DNA of 64,000 bases from JANRLF01 sp033762815 (GCA_033762815.1 JANRLF010000008.1:558001-622000), one strand, 5' to 3'. Shown: positions 8,044-15,910, counted from the first letter of the stretch. Notes: generated from the sequence alone by a model not told the origin. Translations and numbers: made by a program.

Positions 8044-9105
8044 ATGGACAAGGAAGCTGAAAAACGTACGGAGATAGGCCGCTTAGGTGAGTTTGGGCTG
8101 ATCAAGGTGCTGACCGCGCCTTTCAAGGCGCAGCAGGCGACAACCGTCAAGGCTATCGGCGACGATGCCGCGGTGTTGGCACCCGAAGAGGGCAAACAGG
8201 TGCTGCTGAGCACCGATATGCTGGTGGAAGGCATCCACTTTGACCTGATGTACACGCCACTGAAGCACTTGGGCTACAAGGCCGTGGTGGTGAACCTATC
8301 GGATATTTACGCCATGAACGCCGTACCCCAGCAGGTGACGGTATCGCTGGCCATATCAAACCGCTTCTCGCTAGAAGCATTGGAGGAACTGTACGAGGGT
8401 ATCCGTTATGCCTGCGAGCGCTACGGGGTGGACTTGGTGGGGGGCGATACCACCTCCTCGCAAAAGGGCCTGATAATGAGCATAACCGCCATTGGCTACG
8501 CACAAGGGCAAACCGTAGCCTACCGCAACACCGCCAAGCCGGGCGACCTGATATGCGTGAGTGGCGACTTGGGTGCCGCTTATCTTGGCCTGCAACTGCT
8601 GGAAAGGGAAAAGCAACTGTTTCTGGAATCGTCGGCAGACTTCAAGCCTGACTTGGAAGACCAAAAATACTGCGTGGGCAGGCAATTGAAGCCCGAGGCA
8701 CGCAGGGATATTATAGCCTACTTAGCTGAAAAAGGGGTGAAACCGACCAGCATGATAGATGTATCTGACGGGCTATCGTCAGACTTATTGCACCTTTGCA
8801 CCCAATCGGGCACGGGGGCCATAATATACGAGGACAGTGTGCCCATCCATGAAGAGGCCTATAGTTTGGCACTTAAATTCAACCTTGACCCTATTACCTG
8901 TGCCCTGAGCGGCGGGGAGGACTACGAGCTGCTGTTTACCATAGCCCCCGATGACCGGCAGAAGATGATGGATGCGGAAGATATTACCATCATAGGGATT
9001 ATGTTGGAAGAAAACCAAGGCATCAACTTACTTAGCAAGGGCGGTAACCTGCACCCCATCACCGCACAAGGCTGGGATGCTATACAGCGTTTAGGGAAGC
9101 CTTAA
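8044..9105 (+). CDS. thiL: Thiamine-monophosphate kinase ThiL
   Basis: ATP-dependent phosphorylation of thiamine monophosphate to thiamine diphosphate, the last step of cofactor synthesis. ATG 8044 gives MDKEAEKRTEIGRLGEFGLI, the normal ThiL N terminus; the open frame from 7954 would add 30 unrelated residues. Family landmarks: AIGDDAAVL; STDMLVEGIHFD; VNLSDIYAMNAVP; VGGDTTSS; MIDVSDGLSSDLLHL; and LSGGEDYELLFT. Length (353 aa) is typical. No other thiamine genes are adjacent. The stop overlaps the convergent CBS-protein stop by 3 bp. Confidence 0.93.
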   Translation: MDKEAEKRTEIGRLGEFGLIKVLTAPFKAQQATTVKAIGDDAAVLAPEEGKQVLLSTDMLVEGIHFDLMYTPLKHLGYKAVVVNLSDIYAMNAVPQQVTVSLAISNRFSLEALEELYEGIRYACERYGVDLVGGDTTSSQKGLIMSITAIGYAQGQTVAYRNTAKPGDLICVSGDLGAAYLGLQLLEREKQLFLESSADFKPDLEDQKYCVGRQLKPEARRDIIAYLAEKGVKPTSMIDVSDGLSSDLLHLCTQSGTGAIIYEDSVPIHEEAYSLALKFNLDPITCALSGGEDYELLFTIAPDDRQKMMDAEDITIIGIMLEENQGINLLSKGGNLHPITAQGWDAIQRLGKP

Positions 9106-9764
9106 ATATTCAAGTAGTTCATTAGCGAATCGAACCGGTCCTTTAGCTCGCCTAGGTATTCGTTTTCTTGATAGGAGCCTTTGATAACATATTCGTAGCG
9201 CTCCAAGCTGGCCACTATGGCCCTGATGTCGGGGGTATTAAGCTTTAGTGTCACCTCCAGCATGCTGTTGTCTTGGGTGGAATTGACATAGGCACTGAGC
9301 ACGATGGCATCTTCCGACTCTACAATGCGGGCTATTTCGCTAAGGCTGTATTGCTTTTTGCTCAGCTCCAAAATAATGATGCCGCCCGACTCGGTAATGG
9401 CACTTACGGAGGCAAAGTATTTCAATATCAAATCAAGGCTGATAACGCCCATATAGTTTTCCTTATCGTCCACCACGGGCAAAAGGGTCAGTTTTTGATC
9501 GACCACAATCCTTATCACCTCGTAAATATGGATACGCTCATTCACGGAAGGCTTGGAGAGCGATAGCTCGTAGCTGCCAATGGGCGCCAAGGGCTCGCTC
9601 ATGTCCAGTATATCGTCTTCGGTAATGATACCCAGGTACTGCTCATTGTTCACGATGGGCATATGGTTCACCCCGAACTCGTGCATCCAAAGCAGGGCCT
9701 TCTCGCCGGTATCCGACGTTTTCAATGGGGGCAGCAGGTTGGAAACAATATCCTTGGCAATCAT
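9102..9764 (-). CDS. CBS-domain-pair protein
   Basis: 220 aa with two CBS domains (near residues 1-60 and 70-125; VNHMPIVNNEQYLGIITEDDIL and TLLPVVDDKENYMGVISLDLIL). CBS pairs bind adenine nucleotides such as AMP, ATP or SAM. The last roughly 80 residues look like an ACT-type alpha/beta regulatory fold (SLSEIARIVESEDAIVLSAYV, LEVTLKLNTPDIRAIVASLE). No catalytic or transporter domain is attached, so it probably acts as a free sensor. Its start overlaps the hydrolase stop by 1 bp (TAATG), so the two are co-translated. Confidence 0.85.
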   Translation of the reverse strand: MIAKDIVSNLLPPLKTSDTGEKALLWMHEFGVNHMPIVNNEQYLGIITEDDILDMSEPLAPIGSYELSLSKPSVNERIHIYEVIRIVVDQKLTLLPVVDDKENYMGVISLDLILKYFASVSAITESGGIIILELSKKQYSLSEIARIVESEDAIVLSAYVNSTQDNSMLEVTLKLNTPDIRAIVASLERYEYVIKGSYQENEYLGELKDRFDSLMNYLNI

Positions 9765-10528
9765 TAGGCGGGGCTCAATTTATTCAGGAACTGTTCCAAT
9801 ATTGCGATGAATTCTTCCGGTTTTTCCATCATGGGCGCATGGCCACATTGGTCTAAAATATGCAGCTCGCTGTTGGGGAAATGCTTATGGAACTCTTCCC
9901 CCACAAAGGCAGGCGTAATGGTATCGTCCTTGCCCCAAATCAGCAATACCGGCACATTAATAGTACCAATATATTCTTTGATGTTATGTCTTAACGCCGA
10001 TTTGGCCAAGTATAGTACCCTGATGGCTTTTTCGCGGTTGTTCACTATTTCGAAAACCTCGTCCACCAACTCTTTGGTGGCAATGGCAGGATCGAAAAAG
10101 GTTTTCTCCGTCTTCTCTTTAATGTATTCGTAGTCGCTCTTTTTAGGGTAGCTATTGCCCAATGACTCCTCAAACAGGCCCGAGCTACCCGTAAGGATAA
10201 TAGCCTCTACCTTGGCAGGGTTTTGCAAAACATATAACAGGGCTATGTGCCCTCCCAACGAATTGCCCAACAATACCAGCCTATCCAATTTTTTATGCTC
10301 AATAAAGTCGTTCACATAGTCCACCATGCTTTTCACGCTGGTATCTTCTGCGGCCAGTTCAAACAAGGGCAACATGGGTACCAGCACTTGGTGCGTGCTG
10401 CTGAACTTGTCAATCAACTCATAAAAATTGCTAAGGGCACCGAAAAGGCCGTGCAATAATACCAGCGGTTTGCCCTGGCCGGCCTCATAATATTTAAACT
10501 TGTCTTCTTCTTTTACTTGGTATTGCAT
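9764..10528 (-). CDS. Alpha/beta-hydrolase
   Basis: 254-aa alpha/beta-hydrolase fold protein with a complete triad: oxyanion motif LLHGLFG; nucleophile elbow GNSLGGH (Ser near 92); acid in WGKDDTITP; and His in CGHAPMMEKP. The architecture and size match small esterase, haloperoxidase or C-C bond hydrolase families; the substrate is unknown. It is the first gene of a two-gene unit with the CBS protein. Confidence 0.87.
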   Translation of the reverse strand: MQYQVKEEDKFKYYEAGQGKPLVLLHGLFGALSNFYELIDKFSSTHQVLVPMLPLFELAAEDTSVKSMVDYVNDFIEHKKLDRLVLLGNSLGGHIALLYVLQNPAKVEAIILTGSSGLFEESLGNSYPKKSDYEYIKEKTEKTFFDPAIATKELVDEVFEIVNNREKAIRVLYLAKSALRHNIKEYIGTINVPVLLIWGKDDTITPAFVGEEFHKHFPNSELHILDQCGHAPMMEKPEEFIAILEQFLNKLSPA

Positions 10529-10545
10529 TTTACACTATGTGGGTA

Positions 10546-10553
10546 CAAAGGTA
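10546..10553 (-). promoter_or_regulatory. Candidate -7 element (TACCTTTG) of the hydrolase-CBS unit
   Basis: TACCTTTG on the minus strand lies 17 nt before ATG 10528 and fits TAnnTTTG. It marks the hydrolase-CBS unit as separate from the upstream amidotransferase gene. Confidence 0.45.
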
Positions 10554-10565
10554 AGCTATTTGGGC

Positions 10566-11150
10566 TTATGCAATGGGCTTGCTATGCATTACCATATTTA
10601 GCCAATTGCCTAATATTTGCTTGCCAAAAGGGGTTAAAATAGATTCGGGATGAAACTGGATACCATATACTGGACACTGCTGGTGCTTAATGGCCATCAA
10701 GGTGCCTTCTGCTGTTTCGGCAATGGCTAGCAGTTCCGTACTGGCAATATTCTCCAATTCCAAGGAATGGTAGCGCATGGCCTCAAATGTGGCAGGAACG
10801 TTTTGGAAGATAGCATCGCCCTGATGCCGAACCAAAGAAGTTTTTCCGTGCATCGGATAGGTGCTTTTTACCAGCTTCGCACCGAACCACTCCCCGATGG
10901 CTTGGTGCCCCAGGCAAATGCCCAACATAGGCACCTGCCGATAACATTGTGCTATCAGGTCCATGGTTATCCCTGCATCGGCTGGGCGGCCTGGCCCAGG
11001 GGAAATCACTATGCCGCTGGGTCTCATCTCTTGAATGGTAGCTAGGCTGATGGCGTCGTTACGAGCAATATGCACCTGCGCACCTAGGCTAAGCAAGTAA
11101 TCGTACAGGTTATAGGTAAATGAATCGTAATTATCCAGCAACAGCAGCAT
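10566..11150 (-). CDS. Glutamine amidotransferase, anthranilate/aminodeoxychorismate synthase component II
   Basis: 194-aa class I glutamine amidotransferase that supplies ammonia to the chorismate-using subunit of anthranilate synthase (TrpG) or aminodeoxychorismate synthase (PabA). Start motif LLLLDNYDSFTYNLYDYL; oxyanion PGPGRP; nucleophile Cys in GICLGHQAIGE; and His-Glu in GIQFHPESILTPFG. No trpE, pabB or trpD is adjacent, so TrpG and PabA cannot be separated, and it may serve both. It starts 2 bp after the EamA transporter stop and is probably in the same transcript. Confidence 0.9.
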   Translation of the reverse strand: MLLLLDNYDSFTYNLYDYLLSLGAQVHIARNDAISLATIQEMRPSGIVISPGPGRPADAGITMDLIAQCYRQVPMLGICLGHQAIGEWFGAKLVKSTYPMHGKTSLVRHQGDAIFQNVPATFEAMRYHSLELENIASTELLAIAETAEGTLMAIKHQQCPVYGIQFHPESILTPFGKQILGNWLNMVMHSKPIA

Positions 11151-11152
11151 CT

Positions 11153-12049
11153 TCAGGCCAGTTTTTCTTCTTTTGGCTGGTAACTTACCAAAAATACCCC
11201 CAAGAAAACCAACATGGCGGCCAATATTTTTGCCATGCCAATGGACTCCTGGTACACCAATATGGCAATAAGTGCTGCCAGAATGGGCTGCAAATAGATA
11301 TAAATGCCTACTACCGAGGGGCTTACCCTGCTAAGTGCGAAAATATTGAGGCCATAGGCCAAAAAGGTGGTAAAAATGATGACAAATAGGATGGACAACC
11401 ATACTTCCGAAGGCAAGTGCCCCCATTGCACTGCTGTTAAATCTAGTACGCCAAAAGGGAAAACGAAAAGCCCACCAAATAGGAAAACCCAGGCGATGAC
11501 CCGCATGGGATGGTACTTTTTCATCAAAGGCTTTACTATAACCAGATAAATGGCGTATGCCACGGCATTGAGCAGGATATAAAAATCGCCCAAAACGGAC
11601 GAGTGGGCCGCATCAGCGGGCGTCCGCACCAAAATAATCAAACTGGCACCTACCGCGCCCAGTACCACTCCTACAATTTTTAGCCACGTCACCCTATCGT
11701 TGCCACTGATGAATGCCAATATCAACACAATAATGGGGGTGGTAATCATGATTAAGGCAGAATTAATGGGGCTGGTAAGGCTCAAGCCCTTGAAAAACAA
11801 CAACTGGTTGGTAGCCACCCCAGCAAGGCCACAAAGGACAAACCTAACAATGTCTTGCCTGTCAATACGTTCCTTTGGCAACACAGCCACCACCAACCAA
11901 AACAATAAGGTAGATACCAGCACCCGCAACAGCACAAAGGCAAAGGGCTGTATGTACTGCGGCATGGCAATCAATGCGATGTTAAAGTTGAGCCCGTAAA
12001 TGACGTTCACGGCCAACAAAGCCCCGTGCACTTTCAGCTTTTCTGCCAT
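11153..12049 (-). CDS. EamA/DMT-family transporter
   Basis: About 298 aa with ten predicted membrane helices in two EamA repeats (first ends near SLIILVRT; the second begins SVLGDFYILLNAVAYAIYLV). The motif NQLLFFKGLSLTSPINSALIM is characteristic of drug/metabolite transporters, which export amino acids or other small metabolites by proton exchange. ATG 12049 (MAEKLKVHG) is chosen over an upstream start at 12106, since the hydrophobic core begins directly after it. It is followed 2 bp later by the amidotransferase gene. Confidence 0.87.
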   Translation of the reverse strand: MAEKLKVHGALLAVNVIYGLNFNIALIAMPQYIQPFAFVLLRVLVSTLLFWLVVAVLPKERIDRQDIVRFVLCGLAGVATNQLLFFKGLSLTSPINSALIMITTPIIVLILAFISGNDRVTWLKIVGVVLGAVGASLIILVRTPADAAHSSVLGDFYILLNAVAYAIYLVIVKPLMKKYHPMRVIAWVFLFGGLFVFPFGVLDLTAVQWGHLPSEVWLSILFVIIFTTFLAYGLNIFALSRVSPSVVGIYIYLQPILAALIAILVYQESIGMAKILAAMLVFLGVFLVSYQPKEEKLA

Positions 12050-12109
12050 TGCGGTGCAAGTTACGAATAAGCTTGCAGTCACTGCTGCTGGGAGCAGCGA
12101 TGGCACTGA

Positions 12110-12150
12110 TTAATTTGGCTATTTGATGATTTGAAAATTTGAAAATGGTT
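12110..12150. repeat. Dispersed AT-rich repeat (GATTTGAAAATTTG type)
   Basis: TGATTAATTTGGC, ATTTGATGATTTGAAAATTTG and GAAAATGG give the same word order as the copies at 7820 and 13592. Non-coding. Confidence 0.55.
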
Positions 12151-12177
12151 CTTCCTTTGGGGAAGATAACTAGTGCT

Positions 12178-12227
12178 GTCGCCGGACTATGTCCGGTGAC
12201 GATAGTATACGGCGGATGGCATCCGCC
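12178..12227. repeat. Two tandem GC-rich palindromes (REP-like)
   Basis: The first hairpin at 12178-12200 has a 10-bp stem around CCGGAC / GTCCGG with a 3-nt loop and one G-T pair. The second at 12211-12227 is GGCGGAT / ATCCGCC with a 3-nt loop. They lie 10 bp apart between the EamA and zinc-ribbon genes, and a related CAGTCCGACATG follows at 12239. GC-rich paired palindromes in a spacer are the usual shape of REP elements. I see no second copy in the window. Confidence 0.5.
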
Positions 12228-12420
12228 TTTAGTAGGCACAGTCCGACATGTATTATGGTCACCAGTTGTAAACCTGCGACAGCTTTGGAGGCTTTGCGCC
12301 ATTCTTGCGCCAGGGCGGGACAGCTCGGATAATACTTCAAAATCTCCCCCGTCAAGATAAGCTCTCGGTGGTAAAATCCAAAGCGGGGGGATCAAAACAT
12401 GCAATTATCATAGATATGTT

Positions 12421-12428
12421 TATCTTTG
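12421..12428 (+). promoter_or_regulatory. Candidate -7 element (TATCTTTG)
   Basis: TATCTTTG lies 18 nt before ATG 12447 and matches TAnnTTTG exactly. It argues against the possible TTG start at 12426, which would lie inside the promoter. Confidence 0.5.
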
Positions 12429-12446
12429 CCAAACAAAAAAGGCGCT

Positions 12447-13052
12447 ATGATTATCTACGGGTGGAAATCCAGTACCCTATTAATTGAAAACCCAGCTGAG
12501 TTGACCTGCACCAATTGCAATACCCAAGGCAGTATCAATATCGCCGTGCTGGGAAAATATGCCCATATCTTTTGGATTCCTCTATTCCCTATAGGGCGCA
12601 CAGGGGCTTCTGTCTGTGCACATTGTAAGCAAAACCTTGATATGGGCAGTATGCCTTTCGAATACAAGGAAGCTTATGAGCGCATAAAGCCAAGTGCGAA
12701 GCGCCCCGCCCGCCACTATTTCGGCTTGGGTCTCTTTGTGCTGATTATTGGGGCAGGCTTGTATTTAGACAAGACGAATAAAACCGAAAACAAAAAATTT
12801 CTCAATGCCCCTATGGCAGGAGATGTGTATGAGGTAGAAAACCAGAAGGGCAACTATACTAAAATGAAGTTGTTGGCCGTGGGAAAAGATACCGTCGAGA
12901 TTGTTTTTCATCAGTATTATGTGAACAAAATCTCTGGCTTGCACAAGCTGGATGACATGGATTTTGACACCACCGTTTACTTGATACCCAGAAGCTCCCT
13001 TTTGGAAATGGACAAGAAGGGTGACATTGTAGATATTGAAAGGGATAAGTAG
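12447..13052 (+). CDS. Zinc-ribbon membrane protein
   Basis: 201 aa. Residues 20-70 form a zinc ribbon with CTNC and CAHC pairs flanking HIFWIPLFPIGRTG, the signature of the short zinc_ribbon_15 family. One transmembrane helix follows near residues 94-110 (YFGLGLFVLIIGAGLYL). A soluble C-terminal domain of about 90 residues (GDVYEVENQKGNYTKMKLLAVGKDTV...) has no family I know. I chose ATG 12447 from the promoter position. Function unknown. Confidence 0.75.
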   Translation: MIIYGWKSSTLLIENPAELTCTNCNTQGSINIAVLGKYAHIFWIPLFPIGRTGASVCAHCKQNLDMGSMPFEYKEAYERIKPSAKRPARHYFGLGLFVLIIGAGLYLDKTNKTENKKFLNAPMAGDVYEVENQKGNYTKMKLLAVGKDTVEIVFHQYYVNKISGLHKLDDMDFDTTVYLIPRSSLLEMDKKGDIVDIERDK

Positions 13053-13128
13053 CCAACACCAAGAAGGCAGTTTTTTACTTCCTTTTGTCGCCAGTTTATA
13101 GTAGCGATGATACCATCGGGTAAAATCA

Positions 13129-13577
13129 CCCAAAAAAAACCACCCACCGTACACCCACCCACCGCATACTGGCGGCTAGGCTTTTCGGAATTCTAGCTAG
13201 CCAAACCCCACACTGAGCATACTCCCATTTACCCATTTTTTGATTTGGATTTTTCGCACTAAGTGCTTACCATTATGGTAATGTGCTGGTGTGCTAATGT
13301 GCTGATGTGCTGATTGATTTGAAAATTTGATGATTTGAAAATTTTTAGTCCCTCTCCCCGGCGTGTGTCTGTGGGAAGGCAGGGAGAGGAACCGAGGAAA
13401 AAGCAAAAAAAACAAAAAAACATACTCATTTTAGTGCAAACTATTGACAATCAAAGAAATAAGCAAAACTGAAGTACTACTGAAGTACCACTGAAGTATC
13501 ACCGAAACACTACTGAAACTATACTGAAGTACTACTGAAACATCACTGAAGTACTACCGAAATACTACTGAAACGGC
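13129..13577 (-). repeat. Long composite dispersed repeat, copy 1
   Basis: Read on the minus strand, the order is: 11-bp array (13577-13468); AT-rich block around TGCACTAAAATGAG with poly-T; hairpin arms CCTCTCCC / GGGAGAGG; TTTTCAAATCATC repeats; tandem CAGCACATTAG-type words; GTAAGCACTTAGTGCGAA (13270-13253); AAAAAATGGGTAAATGGG; and a GGTGGGTGG-rich end. The same blocks in the same order form the copy at 61018-61431. The two differ mainly in the hairpin loop and the number of CACATTAG words. Confidence 0.7.
13468..13577. repeat. 11-bp tandem array, ACTGAAGTACT type, ten units
   Basis: Ten head-to-tail units of exactly 11 bp, for example ACTGAAGTACT, ACTGAAGTACC, ACTGAAGTATC, ACCGAAACACT and ACTGAAACGGC. 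The conserved core is ACYGAA, with variable positions at the unit end. Eleven is not a multiple of three and stops occur in every frame, so this is not coding. Confidence 0.8.
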
Positions 13578-13689
13578 TTTTTAGATGCTTCAATGAATTT
13601 GAAAATTTGGTGATTTGAAAATTTGAAAATGGTAAAGTGCAATTGTAAATCTGAAATCGTAAATCGTAAATCCCCCTACATTCTACTCT

Positions 13690-13890
13690 CTACGAATAGA
13701 GGAAAAAAACAAAAAAATACACGCATTTTCACACAACGCATTGATAAACAGCAAATTAATAGGATTTGAACTACCTGCGAAGCACCCTTGAACACCCCTT
13801 GAAGCACCTGCGAGATACCCTTGAAGTACCCGCGAACACCCCTTGAAGTACCTGCGAAATACCTGCGAAACGGCTTTTTTAGATCGTAAA
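13690..13890 (-). repeat. Partial dispersed element with 11-bp array, copy 2
   Basis: Array at 13773-13871 of nine 11-bp units of a second subtype (ACCTGCGAAGC, ACCCTTGAAGT, CCCCTTGAAGC and so on), ending in AAACGGCTTTTTTAGAT, as copy 1 does (13571 onward). The other flank keeps the AT-rich block (GAAAATGCGTGT then poly-T on the minus strand) but not the outer parts of the long copies. Confidence 0.7.
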
Positions 13891-13952
13891 AGATGGTTCT
13901 AGCACCAAAAAGGGGCTTCCAAGCCGGTATGCTGTTAACTGCCTATGTTGGC

Positions 13953-14567
13953 TTAGTCCGCAGCCTCGAAAAGCAGGCCCTGCTGGGGCTGGGGCAGCAG
14001 CTGGAAGCTGAGGCGGTGGTAGGGGCTGGTGCCGTGCTCGGCGATACCTTGGCGGTGGCAGTTGGTGGGGTAGCCCTTGTTGGTATGCCAGCCATAGTGG
14101 GGGTATTGCTGGTGGAGCTGCACCATGTGCTCGTCGCGGTAGGTTTTGGCCAGTATGGAGGCCGCCGCGATGGACATGTAGAGGCCATCGCCCTGAATGA
14201 TGCACTGGTGGGGGATATCGCGGTAGGGCCTGAAGCGGTTGCCGTCAATGAGCAGCAGCTCGGGCCTGATGGCCAGTTGGTCAAGGGCACCGTGCATGGC
14301 CATAAACGAGGCCTGCAGGATATTGAACCTATCGATATCGGTATGGTCAATGAAGCAAACGGCGTAGGCTAGGGCTTTCTGTTGTATTACCTCCCGCAGC
14401 TCTAGGCGGTCGTCGTGGCTGAGCTGCTTGGAGTCGTTGAGCTTGCGGTTGCTGAAATTTTTGGGGAGCACCACGGCGGCGGCGGTTACGGGCCCGGCAA
14501 GGCAGCCCCTTCCGGCTTCGTCGCAGCCAGCCTCAATAAGGGTTTTGTGGAAGTACCGCTTCAGCAA
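13953..14567 (-). CDS. rnhB: Ribonuclease HII
   Basis: Cleaves RNA in RNA/DNA hybrids and removes misincorporated ribonucleotides. Landmarks: EAGCDEAGRGCLAGPV with the catalytic Asp-Glu pair; KLNDSKQLS; LLIDGN with catalytic Asp; SIAAASILAKTYRDEHM; and YGWHTNKGYPT. About 205 aa, normal length. No ATG lies near the N terminus. A TTG at 14585 overlaps a perfect TATCTTTG promoter element, so I prefer TTG 14567, which gives LLKRYFHKTLIEAGCDE, close to the usual Bacteroidota N terminus. GC-rich compared with its right-hand neighbour. Confidence 0.92.
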   Translation of the reverse strand: MLKRYFHKTLIEAGCDEAGRGCLAGPVTAAAVVLPKNFSNRKLNDSKQLSHDDRLELREVIQQKALAYAVCFIDHTDIDRFNILQASFMAMHGALDQLAIRPELLLIDGNRFRPYRDIPHQCIIQGDGLYMSIAAASILAKTYRDEHMVQLHQQYPHYGWHTNKGYPTNCHRQGIAEHGTSPYHRLSFQLLPQPQQGLLFEAAD

Positions 14568-14582
14568 AACAGGGGCTTTACT

Positions 14583-14590
14583 CAAAGATA
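14583..14590 (-). promoter_or_regulatory. Candidate -7 element (TATCTTTG) of rnhB
   Basis: Exact TAnnTTTG match on the minus strand, 15 nt before TTG 14567. It makes the alternative TTG at 14583-14585 unlikely, as that codon lies within the element. Confidence 0.5.
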
Positions 14591-14692
14591 CGGCTGGCGG
14601 GCTTTACAAAGTGCGGGCGGGTGTAAAAGTTATGCACAGGTCAGTAGCTAGCCTTGCAGTTGCTAATGACATATGGAGACTAACAGAACGGT

Positions 14693-14780
14693 TATACAAG
14701 AACTATACAAAAACTGTCAATAAAATGTCTATTTGTTATGCACAATTCAAAAACCTGTATACAAAAAGCCGTTTTTGTAT
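14693..14780. promoter_or_regulatory. Repeated operator-like sites upstream of the Fic gene
   Basis: Three direct copies of TATACAARAAS occur at 14693-14703, 14704-14714 and 14758-14768. The last forms half of a perfect inverted repeat, ATACAAAAA / TTTTTGTAT, at 14759-14780 with a 4-nt spacer, ending 30 bp before ATG 14811. The arrangement suggests binding sites for a repressor, possibly the winged-helix tail of the Fic protein itself. Confidence 0.45.
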
Positions 14781-14810
14781 GCATATTAGGGTTTAAATAC
14801 CGTGTACCTT

Positions 14811-15893
14811 ATGGAAATTATACAATTATTGCCTCCAGAGAGCATGTTGCAAACACCAAACGTTTTACTAAAGTTGATTGAGGCCAGAAGTCAACTTGCT
14901 GAATTGAAAGGGATAGCAGCGTCAATCCCCAACCAGAACCTATTAATTGATACACTTGCTTTACAAGAAGCTAAGGAAAGCTCTGCTATTGAAAATATCG
15001 TCACCACACATGATGAGCTTTACCGCTCTAATCCAGCAATAGGATTGTTCAGTTCATCTGCTGCAAAAGAGGTGTACAATTATGCGCATGGACTAAGAAA
15101 AGGCTTTGAGTTGATAAAAAAACATGATTTGCTTACGTGCAACCATATTATTGAAGTGCAGGCAGCCATTGATAACAACTTAGCTGGGTACCGTAAATTG
15201 CCAGGTACCAAACTAATGAATGACCAAACTGGCGAAGTGGTGTATACACCACCACAAGACTATGATACTATAAGCAGGTTAATGGACAATTTGGAAAAAT
15301 TTATCAATGATGACAGTATGTTGAATGCGGATCCATTGGTGAAAATGGCGATCATACATCATCAGTTTGAAAGCATACATCCCTTTTATGATGGAAATGG
15401 GCGTACAGGCAGGATTATAAATCTATTATATCTTATCCTAAAAGGTCTTCTTGATTTGCCTGTACTATACATTAGTCGATTTATCATTAAGCATAAGACT
15501 GAATATTACCGATTGCTTCAACAAGTACGAACCACCAATGAATGGGAAGAATGGATCCTCTTTATGTTGGCCGCTGTAACCGAGACTTCGCGGCAAGGTA
15601 TAGTCACAATTAACGGAATAAGACAGCTGATGTTGCAATACAAGCATCAAATGCGCACTGCTCTACCAAAAATATACAGCCAAGATTTACTGAACAATAT
15701 ATTCAGGCATCCCTACACTAAAATAGAAATACTAATGAGCGAGCTTGGTGTAGGTCGTTTAACAGCCGCAAAATATTTAGAGGCAATTGTAAGGCTAAGG
15801 CTGCTTACCAAAGTAAAAGTGGGCAGAGACAACTACTTTATAAACCAAGAGCTAGTAGACCTATTGATGAATCTCCCTGAAAAAAACAAATAA
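14811..15893 (+). CDS. Fic-domain protein with C-terminal winged helix
   Basis: 360 aa. Fic enzymes transfer AMP (or another nucleotide) from NTP to target hydroxyls. The N-terminal Fic_N region holds SSAIENI near residues 57-63, matching the inhibitory (S/T)xxxE(G/N) helix of class II Fic proteins, so activity is probably auto-inhibited through Glu61. The catalytic loop is HPFYDGNGRTGR (His near 190), fully conserved. The C-terminal roughly 85 residues (PYTKIEILMSELGVGRLTAAKYLEAI) read as a winged helix, suggesting DNA binding and autoregulation. Start ATG 14811 is preferred to GTG 14802. The gene is visibly more AT-rich than rnhB and fabH on either side, which fits horizontal acquisition. 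No antitoxin gene is adjacent. Confidence 0.88.
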   Translation: MEIIQLLPPESMLQTPNVLLKLIEARSQLAELKGIAASIPNQNLLIDTLALQEAKESSAIENIVTTHDELYRSNPAIGLFSSSAAKEVYNYAHGLRKGFELIKKHDLLTCNHIIEVQAAIDNNLAGYRKLPGTKLMNDQTGEVVYTPPQDYDTISRLMDNLEKFINDDSMLNADPLVKMAIIHHQFESIHPFYDGNGRTGRIINLLYLILKGLLDLPVLYISRFIIKHKTEYYRLLQQVRTTNEWEEWILFMLAAVTETSRQGIVTINGIRQLMLQYKHQMRTALPKIYSQDLLNNIFRHPYTKIEILMSELGVGRLTAAKYLEAIVRLRLLTKVKVGRDNYFINQELVDLLMNLPEKNK

Positions 15894-15910
15894 TGACACC
15901 GTAACCCAAA

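Larger units (their letters stand above)
13053..13952. repeat. Repeat-filled intergenic block
   Basis: Nearly 900 bp without a credible gene. It contains a long composite repeat (13129-13577, reverse orientation relative to the copy at 61018-61431) and a second partial element (13690-13890), both with 11-bp arrays. Between them lie GATTTGAAAATTTG-type repeats (13592-13632) and short echoes such as GAAATCGTAAATCGTAAATC near 13650. Open frames here are short and low-complexity. Confidence 0.7.

Noticed and set aside
7770..8255. N-terminal extension of the FadM-like thioesterase to 8255
   Set aside because: It overlaps the ThiL coding start in antisense and runs through the repeat spacer; the fold starts at ATG 7769.
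12139..12404. Several short frames in the 12.1-12.4 kb spacer on both strands
   Set aside because: They arise over palindromes and repeats, overlap each other and show no conserved motif.
13468..13871. CRISPR array in the 13-kb repeats
   Set aside because: Units are 11 bp, directly adjacent, degenerate, and without spacers; no cas genes are near.
13893..14372. 159-codon plus-strand frame opposite rnhB
   Set aside because: It is the antisense shadow of a well-conserved RNase HII gene; its Gly/Val/Ala-rich composition follows from the GC-rich complement.
14811..15893. Fic/Phd-type toxin-antitoxin pair
   Set aside because: No small antitoxin gene is adjacent, and the inhibitory motif is in the Fic protein itself.
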